Notes: generated from the sequence alone by a model not told the origin. A stretch of 64,000 nt of DNA from Halovenus halobia (GCF_051414135.1 NZ_JBLKOA010000006.1:193382-257381), one strand, 5' to 3'; shown: positions 40,340 through 50,122, counted from the stretch's first letter. Made by a program: numbers and translations.

Positions 40340-42130
40340 ATGAGTTCCGTACCCGAGCGAGACGATGTCGAGACAGAGTACAAGTGGGACCTTGAATCGT
40401 TGTTCGACACCGACGACCAGTGGGAAGACGCCTACGAGACCGTCGAGAGTCGACTGGACGAACTTCGTGCCTTCGAGGGACAGGCCACCGAGGACGCCAG
40501 CACACTGCTGTCGCTGTTCGAGAACTACGAGGACGTGATGCGGACGGTCGCCAACGTGACCGCCTACGCCCGGATGCGCAAGGACGAGGACACCAGAGAT
40601 GGCGACCGACAGGCGATGGCGACGCGGGCGCAATCACTCTATTCCGAGGCCGACAGCGCGACCAGTTTCATCGAACCGGAGATTCAGGCGCTGGACAGCG
40701 AAGATATCGAGGGGATGGTCGACGAAGAACCAGACCTCGCGGAGTACGAGCACTTCCTCGACGACATCCTCCGGATGAAACCGCACACCCGCTCGGCAGA
40801 GGTCGAAAATCTGCTGGCGGAACTCGGCGAGATTACCGGCGCGTCCGGCGAGGTGTACAACATGCTCGCCAACGCCGACATGGAGTTCCCGGTGGTCGAG
40901 AAACCCGACGGCGAGGCGACCGAAATCACGCTCAACAACTTCACGACGCTGCAGGAACACCCGAACCGCGAGTTCCGACAGGAAGTCTACGAGGAGTTCT
41001 ACGACGAGTGGGAGTCCGTCCGCAACACCGTCGGCACCGCCTACCGCAACAGCGTCAAGAAAAACGAGAAACTCGCCGAAGCCCGCAACTACGAGACGGC
41101 CCGCGAGGCCGCGCTGGACGGTCCAAATGTCCCGGTTGAGGTGTACGATACGCTCGTGGATACAGTCCGAGAGAATCTCGACCAACTGCACCGCCACGCC
41201 GACCTGAAACGCGAGGCAGCGGGCGGCGACGAACTCCAGATGTGGGACCTGTACATCCCGATTACCGAGGGCGAGAGCCCGGACATTCCCTACGAACAGG
41301 CCTGCGAGTACGTCACCGACGCGATGGCTCCACTGGGCGAGGAGTACCAGTCCAGACTTGCCGAGGGCCTCGACTCGCGGTGGGTCGACGTCTACGAGAC
41401 CGCTGGCAAGCAGTCGGGTGCGTACAGTGGTGGGACCTACGACTCCCAGCCGTACATCCTGATGAACTACCAGGACGACGTCTCCTCGATGTACACGCTG
41501 GCGCACGAACTCGGTCACTCGATGCATTCGGAACTCGCCAGCGAAACCCAGCCGTACGTCTACGCCGACTACACAATCTTCATCGCGGAGATTGCCTCGA
41601 CGGTCAACGAGACGCTGCTCACACACCACCTGCTCGACACCGTCGAGGACGAGCGCCTGCGTCGCCACGTCCTCAACCAGTATCTCGAACGGTTCCGCTC
41701 GACGCTGTTCCGCCAGACGATGTTCGCAGAGTTCGAGCAGCGCGCCCACGAACTCTCAGCCGAGGGCGAACCGCTGACGGCCGACCGCCTCGACCAACTG
41801 TACGGCGAACTCAAGGGAGACTACTACGAACCCGGCGTCATCGACGACCACATCGTCCGTGAGTGGATGCGCATTCCGCACTTCTATCGCGCCTTCTACG
41901 TCTACCAGTACTCGACGGGTATCTGTGCGGCCGTCTCGCTGGTCGAAGCCATCCGAGAAGAGCGCGAACCCGCTGCCCAGCGGTACCGAGAGTTCCTGCG
42001 AAGCGGCTCACACGGCTACCCACTCGAACTGCTCTCCGAGGCTGGCGTCGACATGACTTCGCCCGACCCAATCGAGCAGGCCATCGACGTCTACGGCCAG
42101 TATCTCGACGAGTTCGAGCAGTTGCAGTGA
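40340..42130 (+). CDS. pepF: Oligoendopeptidase F
   Basis: The 596-residue M3 family peptidase has the zinc motif in TLAHELGHSMHSE (HExxH, about 388) and the downstream glutamate in FIAEIASTVNE. The helical N-terminal half and the C-terminal FYVYQYSTGICAAVSL segment match PepF. It would cleave small peptides in the cytoplasm. No signal peptide. It starts at ATG 40340 and ends 39 bp before the convergent nirK. Confidence 0.94.
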   Translation: MSSVPERDDVETEYKWDLESLFDTDDQWEDAYETVESRLDELRAFEGQATEDASTLLSLFENYEDVMRTVANVTAYARMRKDEDTRDGDRQAMATRAQSLYSEADSATSFIEPEIQALDSEDIEGMVDEEPDLAEYEHFLDDILRMKPHTRSAEVENLLAELGEITGASGEVYNMLANADMEFPVVEKPDGEATEITLNNFTTLQEHPNREFRQEVYEEFYDEWESVRNTVGTAYRNSVKKNEKLAEARNYETAREAALDGPNVPVEVYDTLVDTVRENLDQLHRHADLKREAAGGDELQMWDLYIPITEGESPDIPYEQACEYVTDAMAPLGEEYQSRLAEGLDSRWVDVYETAGKQSGAYSGGTYDSQPYILMNYQDDVSSMYTLAHELGHSMHSELASETQPYVYADYTIFIAEIASTVNETLLTHHLLDTVEDERLRRHVLNQYLERFRSTLFRQTMFAEFEQRAHELSAEGEPLTADRLDQLYGELKGDYYEPGVIDDHIVREWMRIPHFYRAFYVYQYSTGICAAVSLVEAIREEREPAAQRYREFLRSGSHGYPLELLSEAGVDMTSPDPIEQAIDVYGQYLDEFEQLQ

Positions 42131-42169
42131 GAAACGCAGAAACGAAAAACAGGACCGTTCGCCCAGCTA

Positions 42170-43285
42170 TCAGGCGGGTTCGGGGTCGAAGATGTCAGGT
42201 TCTGGCTCGCCGTTAACGTTGATGATCCCGAGCAGGCCTTTGCGTGCGACTCGGCTGAGCGCGTGGTCGACCAGTTTGATCGGCCCCGGCACCGGCGTGT
42301 CGATTTCCGCGATTGCGACACTACCCGGAACGACCGGCGCAGTTTCGACGTAGTGGTCCGGCTCGGAGGCGACCGCGCCGTCGCGGTAGAACGTCTCCCA
42401 GACGTTTCCGATGCCGTGCCACGAACTGATGAGGTTCGGTCCGCCGTTCGCGTGGAAGATCCGGACCCGCTCACCTTTGTCAACCTCGACCGCTCCGTAG
42501 CCGTCGCCGGTAATGGCGTAGGCCTCGCCGTTGAGACAGACGTAGGTCGGGTCCTCGTCTTTCATCGCTCCGAAGTCGAAGCTGTGATGACCTTCCTCGC
42601 CAGCGTCGGCGTTGGTGTAGATCTCGTGCTGGCCGAAGTAGAGTTCGCGGTCGACTTCTGGCAGCCCCTCCTTGGGTTCGACGAGGATTGCGCCGAACAT
42701 CCCCGCACTGATGTGGTAGTCCAAGTTCGGCACTGCACAGTGGTAGACGTGGACACCGGGGTACATCGCCTTGAACTGGAACTCCGCCGTCTCGCCAGGA
42801 TTGACCGTCGAGGCTTCCGCCCCGCCGCCGGGGCCGTACACCGCGTGGAAGTCGATGTTGTGCGGCATCGAGTTCGACTCTTCGTTGGTCAGGGTGACTT
42901 TGACCGTGTCGCCCTGGCGGACACGAACCATCGGACCCGGAATGCGGCCGTCGAAGGTCATGTAGTCGAAGGTGACGCCGGGTTCGATCTCGGCAGTCTC
43001 CTCGGTGGTCGTCATCTCCACCTCGTGGTGCCGGGGTTCGTTCCAGTCGACCGGGTCCGGGAGGTCAGTCGGGTCTGCTGCGATTCGGTCGGTATCGACC
43101 GCCTTTGCTTCGCCCGGTCCCTCGTCGTCCGTCTGATTGTTGTTTGCTGGCATTGGCTCGTTGGACCCATCGTCAACGGAGGAGTCGAGACAGCCCGCGA
43201 GTGCGAGCGCGGCCCCGCCGCCGGCGACAGTCGTGAATGTTCGTCGCGTAGTGCTAGTGGCTGTGGTGTCGTGTTCTGGGGACAT
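42170..43285 (-). CDS. nirK: Copper-containing nitrite reductase (NirK)
   Basis: The 371-residue two-cupredoxin protein starts with a Tat signal (STTRRTFTTVAGGGAALALAG) and lipobox LAGC at residue 32, so it is exported folded and anchored outside. Copper ligands: PHNIDFH carries a type 1 His, the catalytic Asp and a type 2 His; VYHCAVPNLDYHISAGMFG carries type 2 His, type 1 Cys, His and Met; the second domain supplies a type 2 His near SSWHGIGNVW. It reduces nitrite to NO. No norB is nearby. It stands alone and convergent to pepF. Confidence 0.94.
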   Translation of the reverse strand: MSPEHDTTATSTTRRTFTTVAGGGAALALAGCLDSSVDDGSNEPMPANNNQTDDEGPGEAKAVDTDRIAADPTDLPDPVDWNEPRHHEVEMTTTEETAEIEPGVTFDYMTFDGRIPGPMVRVRQGDTVKVTLTNEESNSMPHNIDFHAVYGPGGGAEASTVNPGETAEFQFKAMYPGVHVYHCAVPNLDYHISAGMFGAILVEPKEGLPEVDRELYFGQHEIYTNADAGEEGHHSFDFGAMKDEDPTYVCLNGEAYAITGDGYGAVEVDKGERVRIFHANGGPNLISSWHGIGNVWETFYRDGAVASEPDHYVETAPVVPGSVAIAEIDTPVPGPIKLVDHALSRVARKGLLGIINVNGEPEPDIFDPEPA

Positions 43286-43510
43286 TGCTGTTCACATCTA
43301 TACGTAGTGACCGGACCCGGATGGAACTGGGTGGCAGATACCCGGGGTAGTTTATAAGTAAACTCCGATTTTCGGCAGAACATCTTCGGTACGAATTCGG
43401 CTCGTCCTGCTTTCGTGTCTCTCTCCGGTGCTGAGAAGGAGGTGAACTCACGGTGCCACTCCTCAGCACAACCAGACCTTTTTTCAGCGCAGTGAACCCA
43501 TCGACAGTCA

Positions 43511-44329
43511 ATGACTGCCACAGGGGGAGGTCTCGACCGGCTTCGCCAGCCCGAATACACCGGAGAGAACCGGTGTTTGCCGTGTACCGTCGTAAACGCG
43601 ATTATCGCCGTTGCCCTCGCCGGCGCAAGTGCAGCGGTGGGGTGGCTGCTCGCCGAACCGGTCGTGGGGGTTGCTGCAGGGGCAGGCGTTCTCGCCGTCT
43701 CCGTCGCAGCAATCTACTTCCGTGGCTATCTCGTCCCGGGCACGCCGGCGTTGACGAAACAGTACCTCCCGCGGCGCGTACTCGCGTGGTTTGGGAAAGC
43801 GCCCGAGCGGACGACTATCGACTCTGACCTCGACCCCGAGGCGGCACTGCTCAGCGCTGGGGCGCTCACACCGTGTGAGAACCAGGATGACCTCTGTCTC
43901 GACGACGAGTTCCGTGCCGAGTGGTACGACAACATCGACCGATTGGAGTCGGCGAACGCGGGCCGAGAGCGACTGCTCGATGTGCTCGGCCTCGACACTG
44001 GCTCGGTCGATTTTCAGGACCACGGGGAAGCGTTTCGTGCCCGTGTCAACGGTAGCGTCGTCGGTCGCTGGGAGTCTGAAGCCGCCTTTCTTGCGGATGT
44101 CGCCGCCGCCGAGAACCTCGACGAGCGCATCGCAAACTGGGCGGCACTGTCGGTCCGGGAGCGAAGTCAACTGCTGAGTGGTCTGCGCATCTTCATCGAT
44201 TCCTGTCCCGCCTGCGGTGGAACCCCCGAGTTCGGAACCGATACCGTCGAATCCTGCTGTAGTACGCACGAAGTCGCAGCGGTCTCCTGTGACGGCTGTG
44301 GTGCGCGACTGTTCGAGTCGGCAGTCTAA
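43511..44329 (+). CDS. Haloarchaeal membrane protein with C-terminal zinc ribbon
   Basis: The 272-residue protein has CLPC near residue 22, two hydrophobic helices (about 27-45 and 50-70), an acidic central domain (SVDFQDHGEAFRARVNGSVV) and a C-terminal pair of CxxC (SCPACGG and SCDGCGAR). I do not recognise a functional family; it appears widely in haloarchaea as an unassigned membrane protein. Its stop overlaps that of the GNAT gene on the opposite strand. Confidence 0.75.
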   Translation: MTATGGGLDRLRQPEYTGENRCLPCTVVNAIIAVALAGASAAVGWLLAEPVVGVAAGAGVLAVSVAAIYFRGYLVPGTPALTKQYLPRRVLAWFGKAPERTTIDSDLDPEAALLSAGALTPCENQDDLCLDDEFRAEWYDNIDRLESANAGRERLLDVLGLDTGSVDFQDHGEAFRARVNGSVVGRWESEAAFLADVAAAENLDERIANWAALSVRERSQLLSGLRIFIDSCPACGGTPEFGTDTVESCCSTHEVAAVSCDGCGARLFESAV

Positions 44330-44847
44330 GTTGGGCTATCGACAACCGACGGCAACTCACCGCCGTACTGCTCACAGATGCTCTCTTGCTCGGGTGGCAA
44401 GTCCCGCTCTCGAAACACGGCGAATCCCTCGCGATACCGCTCCACGTCGCAGTTGTCGGGGGCGTAACGCAACCGTAGTTCGGCGATGCCAGTCTGCTCG
44501 CCCGTGTACGCGAAGCCAGCGCGATAACAGGCCTCGTAGGCAATTGGATTGTTGACGGCAATTACGACCTGCTCGTACGTGTCGAGTTGCTCGGCGGTGA
44601 ACCGCAGCAACTGTGGGCCAATGCCCTCGCCGCGGCGGTCTTCTCGGACGGTTACGTACCGGAGGTGGACGGTTTCCGGGTCGGCGGTATCCTCGCTGAA
44701 CGCGACGGCTCCGAGCATGGCACCGTCCTCGCAGACGGCTGTCTTACCAGTACGTGACATGACGAACTTACCGGCGTAAGCAAACTGCTCGTGGTCGAGT
44801 CTGAGCGTCGGTCCATCGGCCTCGCTACCGAGGCACTCGAACTCCAT
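44326..44847 (-). CDS. GNAT family N-acetyltransferase
   Basis: The 173-residue protein shows the GNAT core: RYVTVREDRRGEGIGPQLLR (acetyl-CoA loop RRGEGIG, about 72-78) and a later AVNNPIAYEACYRAGF. The acceptor is unknown. ATG 44847 (MEFECLG) was chosen over an upstream start as it gives the usual N-terminal strand. It ends in the stop of the convergent membrane protein gene. Confidence 0.85.
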   Translation of the reverse strand: MEFECLGSEADGPTLRLDHEQFAYAGKFVMSRTGKTAVCEDGAMLGAVAFSEDTADPETVHLRYVTVREDRRGEGIGPQLLRFTAEQLDTYEQVVIAVNNPIAYEACYRAGFAYTGEQTGIAELRLRYAPDNCDVERYREGFAVFRERDLPPEQESICEQYGGELPSVVDSPT

Positions 44848-44886
44848 ACAAAGGGGTGGGGGACACCGACGCAAATAGCTCCCGAC

Positions 44887-45057
44887 CTACCGAATGTCTT
44901 CGGCGGCGACTGCTACTGTCGACTGAATCCAGGCTTGATGATTCTCTCGGTCGTACACGACGTACTCTTCGTCGCCGATGTTCAACTCGGCGTACCGTTC
45001 TTGTTCGCCCTGGTCGACAGTCGCTTCGTCCGTATCGTCGGTTGCGTTGGTGCTCAT
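44887..45057 (-). CDS. 56-residue acidic protein, unknown function
   Basis: The frame starts MSTNATDDTDEATVDQGEQE and goes on to YVVYDRENHQAWIQSTVAVA, ending EDIR. The strongly acidic start and a conserved VYDRENHQAWIQS block resemble a small family common in haloarchaea. Too short for usual ORF filters. It lies 40 bp upstream of the GNAT gene on the same strand, and may share its transcript. Confidence 0.7.
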   Translation of the reverse strand: MSTNATDDTDEATVDQGEQERYAELNIGDEEYVVYDRENHQAWIQSTVAVAAEDIR

Positions 45058-45180
45058 GGCTAGTCGGACGGGTCACCGTGCCCTTCCATGGCAACGTAAC
45101 GCATACCGATATTAAAGCTCTCCTACCCGATTATCAAGACGAAAAACCGGACGCGCTCGTTGTGGTGGCTGCGGGACGGC

Positions 45181-45189
45181 TTTTTATAC
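45181..45189 (+). promoter_or_regulatory. TATA box for the ornithine cyclodeaminase-family gene
   Basis: The box tttttatac lies 22-30 nt upstream of ATG 45211, the spacing of a leaderless haloarchaeal gene. Confidence 0.6.
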
Positions 45190-45210
45190 GGCCTCGCCGA
45201 ACAGAGAGGT

Positions 45211-46203
45211 ATGACACTGTTCCTGCAGAGCGAGGAACTCGCACAGTTGGCAACACCAGCGGAGTATGTCGGTGTCGTGCGCGAAGGGTACCGACAGCGC
45301 GGTGAGGGGGCACAGGCAGAACCACGGACACGACTGAACAACGCCGACCCGCCGGGCTTTCTGACCGGCTATCTTGCCGTCCTTCCCGACACTGGCGCGA
45401 TGGGCGGATACACCTACGCCGCCGGCTTCGGCCAACAGGACGCTCAGTTTGTCCTTCCACTGTTCGAGTACGGCAGCGGTGAACTGCTGGCGATTCTCGA
45501 CGGCGCGAGCATGAACCCCTGGAAGACCGGCGCGGCGGGAGCCGTCGGTATCGACGAACTCGCCAGAGAAGACGCGACAGAACTTGGAATCATCGGCAGC
45601 GGTACGCAGGCCCGCGGCCAACTCCACGGGGCCGCCGCGGTTCGAGACCTCGACTCCGTCCGTGTCTTCTCGCCAACGACAGAAAACCGGGAAACCTTCG
45701 CTGCGGAGATGGACGACGAACTCGACGCGACTGTCGAAGCCGTCGACACGACCGAACAGGCGGTCTCGGATGTAGACATCCTGGTCACGGCAACGACCTC
45801 ACCCGAACCGGTCTTCGACGGTGACGACCTCTCGCCGGGCACGCACGTCACCGCGATGGGCAGCTATCACCCGACGAACCACGAAGTCGACCCGACAACG
45901 GTCGCCCGCTCGAAGTACGTCCTCGATTTGGCTGGTCGAATCGACACCGACGCTGGCGCGTACCGAACGGCGCTGGACGACGGCGCTATCGAGGAGGGTC
46001 ACATCCACGCCGAACTGGGCGAGGTTGTCGTCGGCGACGCTGCCGGCCGAGACTCAGACGACGAGATTACGCTGTTCGACAGTGGTGGCACCGCCGTCGA
46101 GACTGTCGCGGCGGCAAAACTGCTGTACGACCGAGCGGTCGATGACGGACTCGGCCACGAACTCGAGATGTCTTCTGCGACCGAGGCGTTCCCGGGCCGC
46201 TAG
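45211..46203 (+). CDS. Ornithine cyclodeaminase/mu-crystallin family protein
   Basis: The 330-residue protein has a substrate-binding N-domain with GGYTYAAGF and LDGASMNPWKTGAAG, then the NAD Rossmann motif GIIGSGTQARGQL (about 131-142), and the DDLSPGTHVTAMGSYHP region. Family members cyclise ornithine to proline, or act as alanine or ketimine reductases; archaeal members are often alanine dehydrogenase. ATG 45211 is supported by a TATA box. It overlaps the last base of the PSH gene on the other strand. Confidence 0.88.
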   Translation: MTLFLQSEELAQLATPAEYVGVVREGYRQRGEGAQAEPRTRLNNADPPGFLTGYLAVLPDTGAMGGYTYAAGFGQQDAQFVLPLFEYGSGELLAILDGASMNPWKTGAAGAVGIDELAREDATELGIIGSGTQARGQLHGAAAVRDLDSVRVFSPTTENRETFAAEMDDELDATVEAVDTTEQAVSDVDILVTATTSPEPVFDGDDLSPGTHVTAMGSYHPTNHEVDPTTVARSKYVLDLAGRIDTDAGAYRTALDDGAIEEGHIHAELGEVVVGDAAGRDSDDEITLFDSGGTAVETVAAAKLLYDRAVDDGLGHELEMSSATEAFPGR

Positions 46204-47309
46204 AGGAAGCTTTCGAGGCCGAGCGCCTCAGCCAGTGTGAGGCCGCTGAACAACGCGCCAATCAGATAGCCAGCGATGGTGCCGCCGTTAAGCAGCGGGA
46301 GTCCGGCGTGCGCCCGACCCTTATGGACGAGCCACAACAGCACTGAGAGCCCGAGCAGTGTTCCGACCATTGCGGTTGCGGCCGGGAGCGTGGCGTTGAT
46401 ACCGAGTATCGAGACTGTCGGGCCAGTGTCGATGAAGAAGGCAGCGCTGGCGACGAGCACGGACGGAATCACCGCGTCGCCGAGGCCGATAAACAGCGCG
46501 TCGCGCTCGCCGCCGTCGAGTTCCTCTCGGACATCGTCGTCGAGCGCGTCGGCGTCGATGTCGGCGTCAGCGAGCGTCTCGTCGTCGAGGTCGCTCACTC
46601 GCTCCGGCCCCAGTTCGTTGAGCAGAGTCGCGTCGATTTCCTCGGGCTCGGTCGGCAGGTTGTCGTTGGACTCTTTCATCGTGTCCGGCGTTGGCTCTTC
46701 CAAGAAGGTATACGAGCGCGTCAGCGGGACGACGAAGACCACCGGCACGCGCATCTCCATCATCCCGGAAGCCAGCGTCAACATATGTTCGGTGCCGTAG
46801 ACCGAGATGGCGTCGTAGACAGCGAGCACGACGAGCAAGACGAGCGCGGGGAGAATCCCGAAGTTGATACCGAACAGCCCTGCGGAACCGATTCCCATGA
46901 TAATCCCGGCAGTGTCGATGACGTACCACTCCGGGTAGAGATACAGCGCCGCGCCGAGTCCGAGCGCGATTGCCAGTACGAGGACATCCTGTACCGGAAT
47001 CCCGCCTGCCGTTCCGAGCGAGGGAACGAGCGCGTCGAAGACGAAAAACGTGACGTAGACACCGGCGAAGATGATGACAAGTCGGAGCACGTTCTGCCCG
47101 CCGTACTTGATAATGCCGAGCATCGCGGCCGTCGCGACGAGGATGCCGGCGATATAGGCGATACTAATCCCCGGATTGCTGGTGTCCTGTGTTCCCTGTA
47201 ACCCCCCCTCGAGAAACGGTTCGACGAGTGCGAGCGCGCCGAGTTGCACAATAAAGAAGATGGCGAGAACCGCTCCGCTCGCGAGCAGTTGGCGCGTACG
47301 ATGATCCAT
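46200..47309 (-). CDS. Presenilin/SPP-like intramembrane aspartyl protease
   Basis: The 369-residue protein has nine hydrophobic segments. The catalytic Asp residues lie in LAVYDAISVYG (YD motif, about 165) and IGLGDAVIP (GLGD motif, about 276), with a long acidic hydrophilic loop of roughly 60 residues between. The third motif, PAL in most presenilins, reads LPLLNGG here. Archaeal PSH proteases cleave single transmembrane helices. No signal peptide. The first segment begins at the start MDHRTRQLLASG. Confidence 0.88.
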   Translation of the reverse strand: MDHRTRQLLASGAVLAIFFIVQLGALALVEPFLEGGLQGTQDTSNPGISIAYIAGILVATAAMLGIIKYGGQNVLRLVIIFAGVYVTFFVFDALVPSLGTAGGIPVQDVLVLAIALGLGAALYLYPEWYVIDTAGIIMGIGSAGLFGINFGILPALVLLVVLAVYDAISVYGTEHMLTLASGMMEMRVPVVFVVPLTRSYTFLEEPTPDTMKESNDNLPTEPEEIDATLLNELGPERVSDLDDETLADADIDADALDDDVREELDGGERDALFIGLGDAVIPSVLVASAAFFIDTGPTVSILGINATLPAATAMVGTLLGLSVLLWLVHKGRAHAGLPLLNGGTIAGYLIGALFSGLTLAEALGLESFL

Positions 47310-47502
47310 ACCTGTCCCCTCGGTGCTCCCGTGTTTGAGGATTTCGAAACGAGCGTGTGTGAAGCGGCCGAACGGACAGATTCGACGGCGTTTTGCCCAG
47401 TATTGCGCCCGATTTCGCCTATTTTTCGGGAACGTAATGATTTTCCGGGTACATTCCTAGGAACAGCAAAGTCTAACCGGATGGACTCAAAATAGTGGAA
47501 TG

Positions 47503-47892
47503 ATGCCAACAGTAGAATACCTCAACTACGAAGTTGTCGACGACAACGACTGGGACATTTACGACGACAGCGTGTTCGACAAGGCCGCAGACGCCGGCCT
47601 CGACGACGAGGATTACGGTGAACTCGACGTCAACGAAGGCGAGTACATCCTCGAAGCAGCCGAAGCACAGGGGTACGACTGGCCGTTCTCGTGCCGCGCG
47701 GGGGCCTGTGCGAACTGTGCCGCAATCGTCCTCAATGGCGAAATCAACATGGACATGCAGCAGATCCTCTCCGACGAGGAAGTCGAAGACAAAAACGTTC
47801 GCCTGACCTGCATCGGGTCGGCCGAAACTGACGAGGTCCAGATCGTCTACAACGCGAAACACCTCGACTACCTGCAGAACCGCGTCATCTAA
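47503..47892 (+). CDS. Halobacterial-type 2Fe-2S ferredoxin
   Basis: The 129-residue protein starts MPTVEYLNYEVVDDNDW. Cluster ligands are in FSCRAGACANCA (C-x4-C-x2-C) and LTCIGS. The acidic 30-residue insertion near the N-terminus is the known halobacterial adaptation of plant-type ferredoxin. It transfers electrons, for example from 2-oxoacid oxidoreductases. ATG 47503 leaves the conserved start; ATG 47500 adds one Met. Confidence 0.96.
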   Translation: MPTVEYLNYEVVDDNDWDIYDDSVFDKAADAGLDDEDYGELDVNEGEYILEAAEAQGYDWPFSCRAGACANCAAIVLNGEINMDMQQILSDEEVEDKNVRLTCIGSAETDEVQIVYNAKHLDYLQNRVI

Positions 47893-48003
47893 CTCACGAC
47901 CGCCAGCGCTTTCAGAGCGCAGTACCGGTCGAAATCGCTTTTTACAGACAGCTGTTTTCGGTAGCCAGCCGCACTCACAGTTCCTCTCTCAGTGACTCAC
48001 AGC

Positions 48004-48984
48004 CTATAGGTGGTCGGCGATATCCTCTGCGAAGTACGTAAGAATGAGGTCTGCACCGGCGCGTTTGATCGACAGCAGCGACTCGTAGGCCGTTGCTTCG
48101 AGGTCGAGCCAACCTTTCTCCGCGCCAGCGTGTAACATCGCGTACTCCCCAGAGACGTTGTACGCCGCGACCGGGTGGTCGAACTCTCGACGGATATCGG
48201 CGATCACATCCAGATATGGCAGTGCCGGCTTGATCATCAATACGTCGGCGCCCTGTTCGACATCCAGCATGACTTCTGTCCGTGCTTCGCGGGCGTTCGC
48301 GGGGTCCATCTGGTAGTGTCTGCGGTTCCCGAATTCCGGCGCGCCGTCGGCAGCGTCGCGGAACGGACCGTAGAACGCAGACTCGTATTTCGCCGCGTAG
48401 CTCATAATCGGGACGTGTTCGAAGCCCTCGGTGTCGAGTGCACCGCGGATGGCCCCGACCATTCCATCGATCATTCCGGAGGGGGCGACCATATCCGCAC
48501 CCGCCTCGGCGTGCGAGACGGCGATTCGCTCGAGCAGGTCCAGCGTCTCGTCGTTCTCGACGGTGACCGTCGGGTCCTCGCTCGCGCCGTCTTCGAGCAC
48601 CCCGCAGTGGCCGTGGTCGGTGTACTCACAGAGACAGACATCGGTGATGACGTAAGCGTCTGTCTCGCTGGTGATACGGCGGGTCGCTTCCTGAACGACG
48701 CCGTCGTCAGCCCACGCCCGACTGCCGCGTTCGTCTTTGGACTCGGGAATGCCGAAGAGAATGATGGCCTCGACGCCAGTCTCGCGAATCTCCTCCACGC
48801 GGGCAACAGCCTCCGACACCGGGACGCGTTCGTGGCCCGGCATCGACTCGATGGGCTGGCGACTGTCTGTCGTTGCGTCGACGAACACCGGGGCGATCAA
48901 GTCGCTCGCGGCGAGTTCGGTTTCCCGAACGAGCGGGCGAATGCCGTCGGTCCGCAGGCGACGGGGTCGCTGTGTCAGGTCCAT
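48004..48984 (-). CDS. hemB: Delta-aminolevulinic acid dehydratase
   Basis: The 326-residue protein begins MDLTQRPRRLRTDGIRPL. It has the zinc cysteines in VCLCEYTDHGHCG, the catalytic lysines in SYAAKYESAFYGP (about 195) and LMIKPALPYLD (about 248), and the PSGMIDG loop. HemB condenses two ALA to porphobilinogen for heme and siroheme. The longer upstream frame was rejected as the start MDLTQRP is normal for the family. Confidence 0.95.
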   Translation of the reverse strand: MDLTQRPRRLRTDGIRPLVRETELAASDLIAPVFVDATTDSRQPIESMPGHERVPVSEAVARVEEIRETGVEAIILFGIPESKDERGSRAWADDGVVQEATRRITSETDAYVITDVCLCEYTDHGHCGVLEDGASEDPTVTVENDETLDLLERIAVSHAEAGADMVAPSGMIDGMVGAIRGALDTEGFEHVPIMSYAAKYESAFYGPFRDAADGAPEFGNRRHYQMDPANAREARTEVMLDVEQGADVLMIKPALPYLDVIADIRREFDHPVAAYNVSGEYAMLHAGAEKGWLDLEATAYESLLSIKRAGADLILTYFAEDIADHL

Positions 48985-49063
48985 ACTCGTCGTTGCTCGG
49001 GCGGCGACAAAGCCGTGTCGTTCGTCCCGAGGTTTATCTATGGAAACGGGACCAGCCCGCGGT

Positions 49064-49579
49064 ATGAGTCGACACGACCGACCGAACGGGACACATGGAC
49101 AGCAGCAATCAGAGACCCACCACTCACAGCACAACAGTTCTGGGGCCAGCGCACAGCACCGCTCCCGTCAACAGACTCCATCGCAGACCGCCGCCTCGTC
49201 GCCCTCGGTGGGCTTTCGGCTCGTCTCTGCGCTGTTCGCAACCACAGGCGTTGTCATGCTCGCTGCTGGCGCTGTGTTGTTCGACAGTGCGAGTAGCGTT
49301 TCGGCGGTGTTCGGTCCAGCGGGGACAGCTGTCCTCGTGATTGCTGTGGCATTTGGCGGGTTCGGACTCACGAACCTGCTGGCCGGCTACGGGACCTGGC
49401 GGTTCCGGGCGTGGGGCCGCAAACTGGGGCTGTTCGTCTCCGGCAGCGCCACAGTCGGCAGCCTGTTCATGCTCGTCGCTGCCGGGCCGGTCGGACTTCC
49501 AAGCCTCGCGCTCAACGCCGGTACTGCGTGGTATCTCTACGAAAATGATGGAGCGTACGCCCGCTGGGGCCGGGCGTAA
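49064..49579 (+). CDS. Membrane protein with four helices and His/Gln-rich N-terminus
   Basis: The 171-residue protein starts MSRHDRPNGTHGQQQSETHH, a polar 45-residue tail, then four helices ending in AWYLYENDGAYARWGRA. The tail is rich in His, Gln and Ser, which is unusual for haloarchaea. A tttatct box lies about 30 nt upstream of ATG 49064. The last base is adjacent to the stop of the convergent membrane hydrolase gene. Function unknown. Confidence 0.75.
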   Translation: MSRHDRPNGTHGQQQSETHHSQHNSSGASAQHRSRQQTPSQTAASSPSVGFRLVSALFATTGVVMLAAGAVLFDSASSVSAVFGPAGTAVLVIAVAFGGFGLTNLLAGYGTWRFRAWGRKLGLFVSGSATVGSLFMLVAAGPVGLPSLALNAGTAWYLYENDGAYARWGRA

Positions 49580-50122
49580 TCAGGCTGGATTGACCCGCCG
49601 AAGCAGCGGTGCAAGCCCCGGGTAGCCGTCGGCCCGCCAGACGGCCAGCGCGACTGCGAGCAACACGAACTCGGTGAGAAAGTACGGCTCGCCGAGTGAG
49701 TCACGCAAGAGGCCGAGCACCGTCGGTGCGCCTTCACCAGAGACGCCGCCCGGTGAGAGCAACGGCCAGACTAGCCCTTCCCACGGGGTCTCTGGGTCCC
49801 AGAGAATCGGCAGCGCGTCGAGCAGCGTATGCGAGATAACGCCGATACTGAAGGCGACGCCGTACTCCTCGACACCGTTCCGGCGGGCGACGAGGTAGAC
49901 CAGCGCCGACAGCGGTACGAGGAAAAACAGCGAGTGCGCGAGCGTCCGCCCGCCCGGCAAGACACCGAGATACCACGCCAGCGGTTTGTCGATCAAATCA
50001 GGTACCAGCGCGGCAAACCCAACGACGACTGTCGCAGCGTGGCCCGGTGACTCGTCCTGCCGGGAGCGCGTCGAGAGCGCGTACAATAGATAGGCGGCGG
50101 AGGCGTGTCCAATCGGCCACAT
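49580..50122 (-). CDS. Membrane-bound metal-dependent hydrolase (YdjM/DUF457-like)
   Basis: The 180-residue protein has four or five helices with acidic/His loops of this family: MWPIGHASAAYL, ALVPDLIDKP, GGRTLAHSLFF and VISHTLLDALP. These His and Asp residues would hold the metal. Substrate unknown. It is 45 bp downstream of the MFS gene on the same strand. Confidence 0.82.
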   Translation of the reverse strand: MWPIGHASAAYLLYALSTRSRQDESPGHAATVVVGFAALVPDLIDKPLAWYLGVLPGGRTLAHSLFFLVPLSALVYLVARRNGVEEYGVAFSIGVISHTLLDALPILWDPETPWEGLVWPLLSPGGVSGEGAPTVLGLLRDSLGEPYFLTEFVLLAVALAVWRADGYPGLAPLLRRVNPA

